DNA of 64,000 nt from Galbula dea (lineage: Eukaryota > Chordata > Aves > Piciformes > Galbulidae), in contig VWZX01006809.1 of the NCBI GenBank assembly GCA_013399015.1, positions 413,501 to 477,500 on the forward strand, read 5' to 3'. Position 1 is the first letter of the stretch; each line of letters starts with the position of its first letter. The notes under the pieces were generated by a model, which searched no databases, had not been told where the DNA came from, and worked only from the letters and a program-made list of their open reading frames with translations. The position numbers and the translations under genes were made by a program. Shown here in pieces: positions 1 through 15,060 of the stretch.

Positions 1-1510
1 CTTTTTTGATGACTATTGAGTGATCCCAAGGCAACACATTTGAATGACTCTATTAATTTTTACCTGGCACCTCTCCAAGATTATGCTACCAATGTATATT
101 TAACATGGCTGCATTTGCCTCTGAGTAGACTAACACCTAGGAAAACATGGTCTTTTAAGCAGCATCTATAAAGATAGGGTCCTTTAAATAAAAATTATAT
201 TTCAAAATCACAGTGGGATAAGGGCACATCTGATATTTATGTAGTTCCTTGGATGAGCAACTGAGGTCCATAATTTCCCTTCTTGGCTCTGCAAAATGAA
301 AAGTATTGTGTTTTGGGAGAACCACTACTAGTTATACTGCACAGACTAATCATGTGTTGAAAAGGATTTAGACAATTAGGCATTAAAGCGGTTTTGATAG
401 ATTTTGGAGAATTTATTACTTATTATCATTACTCATCATGACTCATTAGTATTTATTATTCAGGAAAGAAAAAATGATGATCAGGCAACCAAATGAAATA
501 ATATATAGAAGAAATCAACTTTATCATATTGAAAGCATCAGGACCAAGCAGTGTTCACCATAGCTCCAGGAAAAGGGCTCATGAGCACAAGCAGGAAGAG
601 CATCTGGAAGAGACATTGCTGAAGGTACTCCCTGGTTGTCAGGTCTTGGTGTAGGCACTGTGGAAATTATCTCACTGTTGTGTGGAGAATTGAATATCTT
701 GTCTTGTCCAACCCACTTCAATCTTTGCAAGGCTCTTGCATTTTAATGAAGCATTTGATTACTTTTGGTGGAGAAAGAAGGAGGTACATCAGATACACAT
801 CACTGCAGGAGAACTTTTGAAGTTCTTGGGAACTTCACAGTGAACCCAGTGAGGAAGCACTATGCTGACAGAAGAAGGGAAGGCAGGAAGGCTAGAAATT
901 ATGACACCCCTGACCCCAGGCCTGAACTGGGACTGATGCAAATTTTTTCATTAGAAACACTAAGATTACAGTTTTACTTAACATCTGAAACACAAGAACT
1001 GGTAAGAAACTGAGGATCACTACAATACAGATAAGATATGAATTCATACATGGCACTAGTATGAAGTATATAAAATACTTTACTGTATCAATAACAAAGG
1101 AAAGTGAGCACAACTAAAAAAAGAGATTAAATATTTAAAGGTGAAACTTACATTTCAGCTTTAAAATTCTCAGCAGATGGCCAGCCTGTTAAGAAGGAAA
1201 TCCTGCCCACCCAACCTGAAGTTAGAGGCTACGAGTGGGATTCTGTTGCCTAAGGGTGGGCATCCAGGGGCATTTGAAGTGCCTCAGAGTATCCAAGATA
1301 CCTGAGTGAAGCTGGAACATAGATCCCATGACCTCAGGAAATTGTGCTTCCTTCTGCAGAGTCAGGTGGAAACCAGGTAGGACATAACTCAGTGCCTAAA
1401 ATGACACTGAATCCTTCTGTTTAGGCAATGCAATCTCTCCCTTGGTTTCAAAACAAGGATAACTTGGGTAACTGCTGATAACTCATGTATAGCTGTAGAA
1501 ACAATGCTAC
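1..1510. other. Intergenic, nothing recognised
   Basis: AT-rich unique-looking sequence. Short open frames show no protein similarity that I recognise. Confidence 0.6.
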
Positions 1511-1541
1511 ATATATATATATGTATGTATGTATATATATA
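1511..1541. repeat. (AT)n/(ATGT)n compound microsatellite
   Basis: An AT run, three ATGT units, then another AT run. Confidence 0.9.
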
Positions 1542-1922
1542 CTGTTGGTCACTACAACCAAATCAAATAAGCAACACTGATCTTCAATGCCTGGGGAAGG
1601 ATGAAGGATTTTTTTTGGTAGACTTCAGGAGGTTGGGAAATGCTGGCTGGTGACTGCATGCTGCCAGGACTGAATGTCCTGAGAATTTCAAAATACTGTT
1701 AATGTTGATTGTCTAAGTCAGAAAGCGTTGCATACAGCACAGGACAACTATGCATTAGACATCAAGTTAGTAGAATAATTTCCCAGTACTTGTGGTTCAG
1801 CTCAAGTGTTTGTGACTTGATTATAGTTTCTTTGTATAAACATCATAAAATCCTAACCATCTGTGCAGGGCTGTACAACAGCCACACAGCCACACACCCG
1901 CACGCACTCCCGGCTGCTCAGG

Positions 1923-1954
<32 letters not shown>

Positions 1955-4900
1955 TTAATTCCTGCAGCATGTGTGCTTGTGCATGTGCCTGTGTGCACAC
2001 CCCTGGTGCTTTAAAAAGAGCAGTTTCACAAAGCTGAAAACAATCACAAATCAAGTCATCTGGGAGGAAAAATTTAATCAGAAAAACGTGAATGATAATT
2101 AAGAACTGTTTACTTCAAACCCTAAAAGGCGTAATCCCACAACTGAAAATATTGTTCAAAAGAAACAAAATGCTTACCAATGAAAGCAGCAGCAACAATA
2201 CCTCTATCTAGAACAGGTGTAGCAAGAAAACAATTTATAATGTGGATTTGTTTGGGCTTTTTATGTTGGAAGCTGCAGAAAAGTGATGAAGAGGAAATCT
2301 GGCTGTCAGTGTTAAGGGTAATATGAAGAAAACACTTTTTGGGGAAGAAAAGGAAAATTAATAGGGTTATTGATCCATTTTTGGAACAGTAAATAACAAT
2401 GCATAAAAAGACATCTGTGTTTAACAAATATTTTTGTTCTGAATTGAAAGAAAAAGGTAGATAATACATTTACATTATGTAAAAATATTATCTAGTAATA
2501 ATCAAAGTTCTTAAATAACTATCAGCACTAGATCCAGATTTCTTACATTTGCAAGTTTTAAAATAGCTGCTCAAGGAAGATTTCAGAATCAATAGCATTC
2601 ACTTTCAGTAAGACTTTGGAAATACGAAATATCTGGAAGAAAGATAGTGCCGAGCCCAAATGTAAGAAGGAATTAGTATGGTGATGCTGGCAATTACAGG
2701 ATTGTCAGGAGGATGCTGATTTCAGACAAAAACATAGAATATGTATTAATCAACTAAGTAAATTTGAATCAATTAAAAAATACCCAGCACTTGCTTATGA
2801 AAATGGATATCAAAATTCTTCTACATAGCAATAACATTACAGCATATATTTTACTGATGATAAGTGAAAAAGGTCAGCATTATATGTCTTAATTTTTGTT
2901 GATGTTCTTTCACTGGGGTGGAAAAGGCATGGAGTCAACATAACATATTAAATTGATATAATATTCCTAAGCAATAGAACCCATTCTTTCAAATGTATGA
3001 CAGATATGTGGTTTTAAACTTTAGGGATTGGAGTACTCTGGATGTGTAATGTGTTGATATTTATAATAATACTTAGGATTAAATCTAGATTACAACATAA
3101 TTTTTTTGCATACTTTTCTGATCTTAAATGTAAATCACATAAAAAGACATTGCAGCAAAGCAAAAATAATGGAAAGAGCTTTCATCTAGCAGTATATATT
3201 ATCTACCATCTCACTTCACAGCTTGATTTCAGCAACTAGTGAGTTTGTCACAATTCAATACTTCATTTGGGAAACAAACTTTTACCTCTCAGGAAACCAT
3301 AGGTATTCCAGAAGGACTGGAAAACATGCCAAAAGGCACCGTGTACATTTTTTGAATAAGAAATGCTGCACAGAGGCATTCGGCAAAACATGCAACCTTC
3401 AGAAATCTTTTGATGTGAAATGGTCTAGTACTCTGTCTTCAAATCCTCATTTTTGGTCTTCTGAAACTTATAAAATATATATCAATTTCTATCTTGACTG
3501 TAGAAATGAGAATTATCTCACATAAAGAGAGCTTGACAGATTATAGAATCCTACTGTGCATTATTTCTTCTGTGCTTCATGGTGATTTTAGTTCTACACC
3601 AAGAGTTTTGTGAACTTAAGAGGAAAAAAAAAGTCCAACTTTATTAAGATGATTTTTTAAAACACCTGAACTGTGTATCTGAGAACACTTGAGACAAATA
3701 CAAGGTACACAAAGGAAAATGAGATTTCTCCTTCATTTCCCTTCAAACAAAGTGTTGTTTCTTATTTACTCCAAACAGACAGACTTGTTGGGGGACAAAA
3801 TATGTGTGTGTTGCTGAAATAATAATACCAGTCAACTGGGTGTGATAATTCAACCAGAAAAGTTGTTTCCCAGAAAATCTGGGACATTTCTTCAAGGTCT
3901 TGTATTCAGAAAAAGTATTTCCCCATAAGTGAGAAACAATATAAGCACACAGCTCCCTCAGAAGCCCTGACCAAACAACCAGTAAACAAAAACAAAACAC
4001 AAAGTGTTCCCCTGAAGACCAGACCTGAATAAGCCTTGTTTTTGTGGGGAATCTTTCTGAATGGCTTCTCTGGTGTCTAGTAATGTCACCCTGCAGATGC
4101 AGCAGCTTTTCTGACAGTAACCTGTGGTCTTTTCTTAATCCAGTAGTCTGTTTCCCAAATAGTTTAGGAGCTTAATATTTACAAATTGTTCTGCTGACAA
4201 ACGTGGTTGAATTTGGTGAATAAGGAAAAATGTCTTGGCAAGTTGGGATATATGACAAAATAACAAGACTGTGGGCCAAATAAAAGCCTTCACTGTGCTC
4301 ACATCCCCTATTCCAAGCAGGATTTTTCATCTATTAAAGTGGGAAATGCCAGAAATTCCTTGAAATTTATGATAATGCTGCTGTTTTTAAGTCTGAGTCA
4401 GATGCAGCTCTGGTACTGATGGTGGCAGTTCCACCAACAGACATCTTGTCTTCTCAAATTCCAGAACCTGGACCTGGCTCCAGAATTGTGGGGAGAACTT
4501 CTTCCTTCAACTTCCCTTTACCTCACTGCCCCCACATCTTAAGCCCAACAGGGTATATGTAACCTGGGCTGCTGCTGCCAGGCTGCAGTCAGAAGACCAC
4601 AGTTTCTCCAAGTTCTCTTTGGTATGTTGATATGATGCTGAGATTGTTTTTAGCTGCAGCATGGAAATGGCCTGTGAGTACCATCAACAAGCTGGGAGGT
4701 TGCAGCTGACAAAATTCTGCCTTCAGGTCTCTTAGTCTGCATTATCAGTATTGGGTTCTCACCATCTCTTGGCTCACTTGGTAGTCAGTGAGGACCAATA
4801 GGGACAGCCTGTCCTCCCAAGCCCCTCCCAGCTACAGCTAGGTTCTGCAGCCCCTCACCAGCTCTCTGTTTGCAGGTTCTAGCTCAAAGTCACCTGCAGA

Positions 4901-5352
4901 TCAACAAGTTGAGCACAACCTGTATGCATGTTTACATGTTGCTTTATCCTTATATTACTGCATTTTGGCCCACTGGGATTTCTGGTGGATTATCATGACT
5001 AAGGAAAACTCACAAATAATTTACTTAAGTTTTCACGAATCATTTTTACAATAACCTACATATTCCACCAAAATGGTCTCAATACTTTTTAATGTGCCAA
5101 CTTTAAACAATGCTGGCTTTTTAAGAACATATTAGGAGCTGTTTGTTGTAAGGATTTAAAAATTGAAACAACTTTGGAATTTTGAGTCTTTCTGCAAAAA
5201 AGTTTTCATTTTTATCACTGTCACTAATGTTCCTATCCTGAATAGATCTCTTGATAACTAGAACAAACTGAAATAGTTGAAAATCTTAAAAATGGAAAGA
5301 GACCATAATTATATTTATTGGTATGCTGAATTCTAGTTGTTGATGGAAATTA
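1542..5352. other. Intergenic, only the (CA)14 microsatellite recognised
   Basis: Apart from the CA repeat I see no gene or transposon. The longest open frames (about 100-115 codons) are low-complexity or read through simple sequence. Confidence 0.6.
1923..1950. repeat. (CA)14 microsatellite
   Basis: Fourteen CA units without interruption. CA-rich sequence extends upstream (CACAGCCACACACCCGCACG). Confidence 0.95.
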
Positions 5353-5652
5353 CACAGAATCACAGAATCACAGAATCATTACGGTTGGAAAGGACCCTCA
5401 AGATCATCTAGTCCAACCGATAGCCCTACACTACTCTTATCCCTAAATCATCCCCTGAAGAAACACATCCATCCTCTTCTTAAAAACCTCCAGGGATGGT
5501 GACTCCACCACCTCCCTGGGCAGCCTATTCCAATATCTTACCACTCTTTCAGTAAAGAAATTCTTCCTAATATCTAATCTAAACCTACCCTGGCACAGCT
5601 TAAGCCCATTCCCTCTAGTTCTGTCACTAGTCACAAGGGAGAAGAGGCCAAC
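5353..5652 (-). mobile_element. CR1 LINE, 5'-truncated 3' end
   Basis: Read on the minus strand it ends in tandem TGATTCTGTGATTCTGTG-type units (5,353-5,378) after the block GGTCCTTTCCAACCG, the canonical avian CR1 3' end. The minus strand keeps an open ORF2 C-terminal remnant of about 63 codons (5,443-5,634) with RTRGNGLKL, RFRLDIRKNFF and WNRLPREVVESPSLEVFK. It is truncated near 5,652, the usual result of incomplete reverse transcription. Confidence 0.95.
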
Positions 5653-8600
5653 ATTTTCCTCAAGTAGTATGACAATAGCATAAAAATAGACTCCTCCATT
5701 TGTTACAAAATATCTTACAAGAATTGATATTGTAGTTATAAGCCTTGCATAACCTTATGTGCCAGTTACCTTACTGAGCTAAGCACATTTAACAGATGAA
5801 GTTGAAGAAGTCTAGCAATCACTTTGTAAAACAAGTCAGAGATCTCAGCTGAGCCATGGCAATGGTTAAAGTCCTGTCCTTTGGGAGAGTGGGAGCTAGT
5901 TACAAGCACTCAGAGGGGATGTTTTTGAGTAATTTCCTTTTTGACTTCCATAAATCACTTAGTACTTTAATTGCAAATGCGTTAGCAGCAGACCATGGCC
6001 TAAGCAGGTTTATGGATTTTCATTTGTTCACAAGATTACCCCATATTTTTCTTGGTTACTTAAAATCCTTTTAAATGTTTTTCTCTTATCTGCAAACTAT
6101 AATAGTGATTGTGCTTCAGGCTGCTTAATTATTAGTCTTTATTTAACAAAAGAAGTAATTAGATATTGTTTGATACAAAGCATACTTCTGTTGAACACAG
6201 TTCATTTTCTTGGCTAAATGAAATGTGAAGTGGGAGAGGAAAGGACAAACATTAGACTTTTCTCATTGAAGACTCACTTTTTCCAAGTTCACAAAGAAGT
6301 TACTAAAATAGATTTATTTTGCAAACTTCTGATTTTTTACAAGGATATTTCCATCCACAATACAATTTGTCTGCAAGTTCTAGAATTTTCTTTTTTTCAC
6401 CTAGCTTGAAATAGGATGATTGGTTCAGATTGGTAAAATAAGTCATATGGTATTAATTCTGTTAATTAGGACATTCTAGATCTGCTGAGTCCAGCCCATG
6501 TAGTAAGGGGGCTTCAAAAACTGTGTTTGGTTTTTAGACAACTTTAAAATACAGGGAAGCAGAATAATCTGCTCTTCACAACCATGATGCACAGAAGAGG
6601 AATAACCAGTTTAACTTGTAATAAGGTACAATTTTGCTATATATTAGGAAAAAAAGCCACAGTCAAGGAATGGAGTAAATTGTCTGGAGAGACTGTAGAG
6701 TCCTGGTCACTGGAGAATTCAAAGCCAGATATGCATATGTCTGTCACAGTGAATATATGGACCCTGTGTGGGCACATAGATATATTAAATGTTATATTTA
6801 TATGATTTGTGAGCCTTTTTTATGTTATTCTCTGATGTTATGTCCTTTTCCTGAGTCACTCTCAGATAAACAGAAGGATACTTAGTGGTGTGGTATGGAA
6901 AGCAGTATGTACTGCTTCTGAAGCAGCATGAAGAAGAAGAATAATGAATGAGAATGAGCAGGAGCTCACAATATGTGTAACAGATATTGCTTGTTTCACA
7001 TAACATATCACTGGTAAATGTTTAAAATTTAGTGACAGAAAGGGTATAAAAAAAAAAAAGACTAGAAAATTCATCCAGAGCAGCACAGTAACAGAGACAT
7101 TCTTGACTGTTCCTTCAAAGGCACTGGAAAAGAACAAACCATCTGCAACAGCTGGTTCAGAGAAAGGTAGGCAGTAGGCCCTTTTCCAGCATAAGACTCA
7201 CCAAATGGTGATGAGGAAATGAAATTTTCTGTTTCAAGGCAGAATATGTGATAATACAGTTGGATGGAATTGTCCTCAATAGGGGTGGTCTGCATGGAAC
7301 AGGGAACAGGATTTGATATAGTCCTTTGCAGACTCCAGCAGCCATCCATCATGAGATAATATTTAGGATTTAGAGATGATTAAGCTAGCTGAAAACTTGC
7401 CTTTGCTCAGCTTGTTTTGCTGTTGTTTATATTTGCTGTGCTTGTATATTTTATGACTTGGATAAGTAAACAATAAAATCTGCCTTAACTCTATTTTATA
7501 ACTTTTAGTCATAAATGATATTTTGGACATATTTTGTGATCCTGCTAGGTTACAAATTAGCCTGCCTGCTGCTCTTCTGTATCAGCATTAATGCCATCTA
7601 CTTTCCACTGAGCAGTGCCAGAGGTACTTGGAGGTCATCCACTCCAATGCTAACTGGTTTTGGTTCCTGTCTTGTGTTGAAAACTGATGAGGATGTTGTA
7701 TTTCAAGACAGGAGTATGCCTTGGAGAAGATATTGCTGGCAACATCATCTACAGGCTAATCAGAAAAGATCAAGTGTCTGCTGCTAAATTTGCAGGGTCT
7801 GCATGATTTTTTTTCCTTCTAAATATCCTGGCCCAAAGTTTTAATGTAACTGCTTATTAGTCAAAACAATGAGAGGAGCTTCAAGGGACTGGATGCAATG
7901 CACTAAGGGCCCTGTGAGAACAGTGATAGTTAAGTAAAGCCATGTGAAATATGAACATTTAAAAGACTGTACACAGTTACAGGACTCACAAGACCATAAC
8001 AAAATTGTCATGGAGATGGGTGTCTACATATACATATACATGTTTATCAAATGACACTGTAGAAGCTGTACTTAATCTAAGAATTATGTTTGGGTGATGG
8101 AAAGTTTACCTTGAAGAGCAATGAGGATGGAGGGAAAGGATTTCTTCTTCAGTGAGGGATTTTTCTGAAAAGAGTGGACTAGAAAACAAAGGTAAAACAA
8201 TACAGCAATTGAGCCCAGATCATGTACAAACAGGAGAGAACACCATCAGCACGGAAATTATACTTGTAAAAAAAACCAACCCACCATGAGTGATATAGCA
8301 TGGAAAAAAAAAAAAAGAAGTAGGCTTTGGGATCACTGAAATTAGGGTTAAAAATCCTGATGGCAAATCATATGTTTTATCCAGGTTTTTTGTACAAATA
8401 TATTATCACCTGATTTTGTATTCAGTCTGGCCTGAAAATGCCAGCTTTTCTGATAAATGCATGTGGTCAGAGAACATCTTTTACCAAAAGAAAGTTTTCT
8501 TTCCTTTTTTTTCCCCCTTTTCATTTTCATAAACCAATGAAGAAACTGTCTGACATAAAAGACCACCAGGAAATTGAGCATGCTCCACAAAAATGTAGGC

Positions 8601-8955
8601 TGGCTGGATAAGATACATGCCACAGAAAAAGAACTTCTGTATCTTAATCTGAGGGAGTGCCAACTGAAAGCTACATCCACAAGAAGTAGTTAACTAGCCA
8701 AGTCTTCCTGGAGAAAATGTTCAGCTCCAGAAAGTAAATAAATTTAATGTGTGATTTTTGATATGCAGTACATAGTTATTGAAATAGCTGGTTATAGAGC
8801 TGTACTTGTCTACTGGTAGGATCACAGAGGAGCTGAAGCAGTCCTACTAGAGGTAGGTGCCAGCTCCCAGAAGATAGTTTATTGCTCTGTAAACCAGCAG
8901 AAGGTGCATCTCCTTCCACAGGCCAGAGCTTTTGGTGTTTCTTCACAGGGGGTCT

Positions 8956-8974
8956 AAGAATCATAGAATCATCC
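8956..8974 (-). repeat. Possible isolated CR1 tail units
   Basis: Two units of the GAATCATA type lie here without the adjoining CR1 body. This could be a very short CR1 remnant or chance. Confidence 0.25.
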
Positions 8975-10655
8975 TTGTATTCATAAGCAACATAGTTTTG
9001 AACAGAAATTTTGAACTATAAAAAACCTTATAAAGCTTATAAAGCTTCAAAGCATTCAGTCACCAGAAAAAACTCAGGTAATAAGTGCATATGAAACATC
9101 CAGGACAGGAAAAACTGTTAAGGACTGTTTGAGAACTCTCATGCTGGCATTTTGTGCTTATGGTCTCTGCTAAGCAAAGTCACATGGCATCCAGAGGCAG
9201 GATTTCAGGAAGACATGAAAATCCACTACTTTAATCCATGTATCCATCCACTTCTCTTCTGGTGAAGTATTCATACAAAACAGTTTATGAGTTTCTATAT
9301 TTTTCTCTCTTCCACTAGGCTTGTCTCAATACCACACATCCTAAAGGCTGAAATGACCAAGAAGCATGATGCAGTCTTTTCCTTGCTACATACTGAATGC
9401 TCTTTGCAGGTATTGACTCTGCAAAGTTCAGAAATGTGTTTAGTCCAGGTTCATCGATTTGGAGCAACTGTTTAGGAGGCCATTGCCCCTGAAGATACCT
9501 CAAGGCCCAGTGACTCACCCAGTGGACATTGTCAGACTCCAGCATTCTCTCCTGTTCAACTTGCTGAGTGAAAATGAGCAAATGGAGGTAGTGGAATCCA
9601 GGTCAGTGCCTCACATGTCATTTGGTGGTCTTTCGGTTGTTGATTGCTTTCTCCCTCGTAAGGTCTTTGATTTTAATCAGATCATTGTGTGCACATATGG
9701 ATATTCCTGGTGGCCTAACCAGTGAACATAATTAAAAGAAATGATTGCCTTTCACTTTAAGCAAACATCTGGTTTTACTTGAAACAAGATGACTTAGCTG
9801 TTTCAGAAACATTCTTGTAACCCTGGATTCACATTTTCATCTTAAAATATATATTTTTTCTGTTCAAGCAGCATGTTAATGTAAACACTATATATAACTG
9901 ACAACCAAAATTTTCAGAAGTATTTGGTGCTCTGAGCATTAGTGAAACCACAAGAATTATTACATTTTTGATTTGATCTCTGTAAATCTGTTTCAACAGT
10001 CACTCTGATTTAAACAATTATTCTGATTTATACTCTAAGAACTATAATTTGCAGAAAATGTAACCATGTGAAAACATGTTTTTGTATAGTATATCTTGGC
10101 AACCTTGTTTTGTTGTGATGTCATTGCCTTAGATTTCATGGAAATACTGAGGGAATAAAAGGAAAACAAGACCCTCCCTTTGAAGTAGATTCACATATCC
10201 CCTCTCTCCACCCCTAAGAAGATTTTAATGTATTTTTTCCATAATGACACTGAGTTTTCTGTTATTGCTTGACTGACATTATAGTTAGAAGTGTTCAAAA
10301 GACTCTCATGAAAGGAATTTGAGAGCAGAGGATTTGTCACCTTTCACTTCTTCCTATCAGGTAGGAACCATCATTTGCATAATGAGCTATTTTGAGATCC
10401 TGGTTTGTTTTGTTTTTTTTCCTTTCTTTCCTGTTGTTACAGTGCCAGATTGTAAACAGTTAAACACAAACATGTACGCAAGATACACAGAGCAGAGAAA
10501 ATGAAATTTCAGACCATTTATCAACAGCAGAAGTAGCATTGCAGCTTTCTCCATTAGAGCTCTCTCTAATCTGGTTTATTGTAACATCTGAGGGAAGATG
10601 ACTGTGCTTTATTAAACCAATAGCTCTCATTCACTTTTTCACATCTGCTCTTTCT

Positions 10656-10679
10656 AAAATAAAATAAAATAAAATAAAT
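10656..10679. repeat. (AAAAT)n simple repeat
   Basis: About five AAAAT units. Confidence 0.9.
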
Positions 10680-10911
10680 AGAAGGTTATTAAGACTAGCC
10701 CTTCATTATAAAAAGCATACGTTATAGATATGTACAAGAGAATGAAAAATGGCAGAAGAAAATGTCTTCATATGGAAGCAATCCATCTGGATACACCTAG
10801 ATATGGTACATGGGGATTTCCAGTACTATTAAAAAGGTTATCCCTAGTACAAGATATTAAAAATATGCCTTGTATGATTTAGGGATTTTAAACATCTCCA
10901 GTGCTTTTACT

Positions 10912-10951
10912 GAAAGAAAGGAAAGAGAAAGAAAGGAGAAAAAAGGAGAAC
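10912..10951. repeat. Purine-only GAAA-rich tract
   Basis: About 40 bases with only G and A, mostly GAAA/GGAGAAA units. Confidence 0.85.
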
Positions 10952-13900
10952 ATCACATTTGGAAACATTGCTAACTGGCTTCACATTTTTCTCCTTCCCA
11001 GCACCAACAAGAAAACACATCAGAGGCAAGCTCATGCCTGTCAGATGTGATCATATGCTAAAACAAATGACACCACTTGCTAATTTCATTTCCCCAGCAC
11101 GTGCATGTGTGCGTGTGTCTGGCTGTTGTGTGTCTGGGATGTTTGAAAACAACAGCTCTTTCTTATCTGCTTAGTTGCACAATAAACTACAAAAAATTTT
11201 CTTGTTGTGGCTGACTCTGCACTCAGTTGCACTTCTGTTAATCATTGAAATCAATGAAATTGATCTAGAGAATAGCTGGAGAACTGAGCTATCGTTACTG
11301 ACCCTGTAAATATCATTAACCACAGTGCTTAACTACTGTGAGTATTCCCCTTCAGCACTCTGTACCAGGCATGGGACCAGTCAACCAATGTATCCATTGA
11401 CTACTACTGAGTCTTTATAGGATCAGATGATTAATAATTTTTTAAAAAATATTTTTCAAGGATAAAAACCCCCACAAATAGTTTGTGTTGTTTCTAAGTT
11501 TATGTGTTTGCTATTAAGTAACACTTTCCATCTAGGCTATCTTCAGAAATCTACTTTTCAATGTATTATTACCAAAAAGCCCCTTTCATTTTGTGAATTG
11601 GAAACTATTTCAGCTCCACCTGCAAAAGTAAATGAGCAAAATGAACATTGGACATGACCTCAGCACTAGTCATATATCATGCTCTAAGTATTGAAAGCAA
11701 TGTTTTATAAATCTCTACAGCTATATCCATAGATTTGAGTAATTTACCATATTTCCTTCCAAATGCCAATCATGGACTATGTCTCTAGTAAATTTGGTTC
11801 TTGGTACAATAAATAAAATTAATGTTCATGTATTAAGAAGAGTTACTGTAAATGATTGCTCCCTCTTTCGGGACTGTTGCTTTAGCAGTTGGTGTAGGAA
11901 ATGAAGTCGTTCTGGGGGGTAGGAAACACCAAGAGTTGTAGAGTACATTTGAAACTCAGATTTAAGCTGAACTCAACCTGCCTCCATGTTAGTCATTTCA
12001 AGGTCTACTGCAGGTGGTCTTCAGACAGAAGCTCAAAGGAGGCCATTTGTGCCGAAACATGGAGCTGGGAGGGTAAGTGATGGAGCGTTCACTGGGAACA
12101 ATAAAGCTTTCATGCCATGGAAAGAGTGAAGAACCAAGCTCAACAACTTGGAAGAGTGTTAGTGAGTAGAAGGTAAAAATAAGCAAATAGGTTTAAAAAA
12201 GCATACAAGAAAAGGAAGGACAGACTTTGTTTTTGGACAAGCATGGAGACAGTTTTCAGAAGAGACACTGCTAAATTGCTTTTGTTCTGATAAAGCATTC
12301 TTCATAAAACAAGTAGAATTCAATCCTAGCTGAAACAGCACTGTCAGTGACAGTTTTTCCCAGTCCTACTTCAGTTGAAATTCATTATTCATTTTAATTG
12401 TTATTGCACTTTCCTTTTTCCCAGTCCATCACTTTCTCCACAGTTGGCTTTCTACCCTACAGGAATTAAAACTCAGGGTAAAATCTTGGCGCTGATGAAG
12501 TTAATATAAGTTTGGCCTCTGCAAGAGGGTCTGGATTTTACATAGATGTTTAAGAAGTTCTGTGGGAGAATTCATGCCTTCACTTAGGCATTTGGCAGTT
12601 AGGTATTAAAGTCTCTTTCTTTCCACTGGCCTCGCTTATTGATTTTGATTAGGCATTTAAGTTGAATTGCAAAGGGTCATTGTTATTATTTTATTCTGAA
12701 TTTCAATAGTCAAGTACCTAAAGAGGAGCTAGGAACTGAATATGGTTGTGTCCTCCAAGCTTTGTGTAAACCTAAGCAGAGAATGTAATAATCCCTCCAG
12801 ACATGACAAACATAAAGTAAAGGCAGAGAAGTAGCACAGAACAGGAATAATGTGGTGGCAAACATCAAACTGTTTTCACAATCATGTTCTGCTTCTGCTG
12901 TTGTCTTCTCAGAATGTATTTAAAACAAATAGGTAATTAGCCACTGGAAAAAGAGCCTGAACATGGCACAGTTGATATTCCATGTGGAATCTTAATGAAT
13001 TTTCCTGTAGAAGAAGTATGTGGCCGACTTTATTCGTGAGCATTGTCACTGATGTAAGTGGCGTGTGTCATTTCCAGGTGACAGATTAACACCTAATAAA
13101 CCTAATAAAGAGATTAAGGAGTTAGCTGATTGAGAGTATCAGAACATGTATATGAATGAAAGACAAAGAGTGTCACTCAGCTGTTGTTAATGGAGGCTTA
13201 GTGCTACTGTAATAGAAGGGCTGTCTTCACAAAACTGGAAGTTCAGTAATGAGAAAAAAATCCGATATTTGTAAGTCTCAGAAACACTGGTTTTGGCATC
13301 TTCAAGTGCTGTTATTACTATGGCACAGTATAGTCGTGTGATCAGAAAGTAATTGTATGTTGTCAAACACGTTTTTCACAGAGCAAAAGGATACTTGGAG
13401 TATACCAACACAAACTGAGTTTAAAATTTGTAGGTTTTTCCACACAAGAAATCTGTGAGTGTAGTCACACAAGGAAACTGACAGCAGTGCTGAGGTTGTG
13501 GGTCTGAAAATTTTCATAACCTACTCTGTATGTAAGGTAAAATTCACCCTTTCACCTTCTGGATTTTTAGGGCTTCTGAAGTTTAGCAGAGTTCACCATG
13601 GACCTGAATTCTGCTTCTGTTAAATAGGTTAGTGAATCAGTTATTTATACTAGAAATAGAAGAATGGGATTACAATGCATGAAAACTCTTGCTGCTGCAA
13701 TGATATGTGTGGTTGAAGTGGGTGTAGAGTATTTGTAGGTCTGATGGAAGCATTTCTACCATTTCTATGTGTTTAACAGCACTGTCAAGGCAGAGGTAGA
13801 GTACAAAAATACCATCATGCTCCACAACATGAAATGAGAGAGGTTGTGTCATTCTGCTACAACATAGAACAAGTCTCAGTTATTGAGTGCAGCTCTGGCT

Positions 13901-14834
13901 AGAAAAATTTACATCCTCACCAGCTATGTCATGGCTGATCTACACTGTCTCCTTCTCTTATTAAAGCCATACATATAGTAGACATATGCTTACACTGGCT
14001 TATTGCCCTGTCATGTAGGAAGGGGAGTGTGGAAGAGTGGTTTGAGAGACTCATACTCCTGTGTGTGTGCCATGCTATATACATAATAGTCCTTGCCCTG
14101 CATTCTTCAAAAAGGAACTTATTAATGTATAATGTCATTGAGCCATTCAATGCTACAAGGCAAGCAGAGGCTGAAAACATCACAACTGTTTAGAAATATC
14201 AGGGCATCGGTGGAGAAGCAGTAGGAAAGTGAAGAGAATAATGGGTTATGGCCCCTAGCAGGCAAGTGACAATTCCCTACCTTCCCTCTGCTTGCCTTGA
14301 TGGGCACTGACTGTGTTCACAGGTCTGCACACCAAATTCACCTTCTGGCATGGGAATGTTAATTTATTTGACAGCACTGTGTGGAAGCAGTGTGGTGGTT
14401 TCTCTTTCCCCTTCCAAAATTGGCCTTTTCCGTTTGTATGGGAAACTAACCACTTCTGTGGAAAATCCCCAAATCTCTTGGTGAGTCAGGTCCAAGCTGG
14501 AGTACATTAACATACCTCCATTAGTGTTAATTAGAATTTAGACAAGCTGAAGGTCAGATGAAGCAAATTGTGATCCTAAACTTCCAGAACAAAGAAAAAG
14601 AAACAGTAGGTCAGGTATACTGTCTGAAATGCTGCCAAGTTATTTAATAAACTAATTTAAACTTAAATTGATATCCTTTTAAATTTGGCAGCTTTCCTCT
14701 GTACTGTGCAGACCTAAGTATTTTGTAACAGTGCATTGGGTGAATCAGTCCCATTTTTTCTGACATTTAAAACTGTTTCACCTTCTGAGTGGACAGGTCT
14801 GACACAGAGGTCCTATAGCCAAGTATCCTGAAAG

Positions 14835-15060
14835 ATCATAGAATCATAGAATCACAGAATGGTTTGTGTTGGGAAGGACCTTTAAAGGTCATCAAGCCCA
14901 GCCCCCTGCAATGGGCAGGGACATCTTCAACTAGGTCAGGTTGCTCAGAGCTCCATCTAGTCTGACCTAGAATGTTTCCAGGGATGGGGCATCCACCATT
15001 TCTCTAGGCAACCTGTGCCACTATTTCACCATCCTCATTGTAAAAAAATTCTTACTTCGT
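14835..15060 (-). mobile_element. CR1 LINE, 5'-truncated 3' end
   Basis: Plus-strand ATCATAGAATCATAGAATCA is followed by GGGAAGGACCTTTAAAGGTC, then GGCAGGGACATCTTC and TTCCAGGGATGGGGCATCCA. All are reverse-complement landmarks of the CR1 3' region. The element stops near 15,060. It is clearly mutated relative to the other copies. Confidence 0.95.

Larger units (their letters stand above)
5653..14834. other. Intergenic stretch of about 9 kb with simple repeats only
   Basis: It holds the (AAAAT)n and purine tracts and a doubtful CR1 tail at 8,956. No open frame exceeds about 110 codons and none resembles a known protein. Sequences of the type TTAGGCATTTGGCAG near 12,590 may be very old repeat, unclassified. 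Confidence 0.6.
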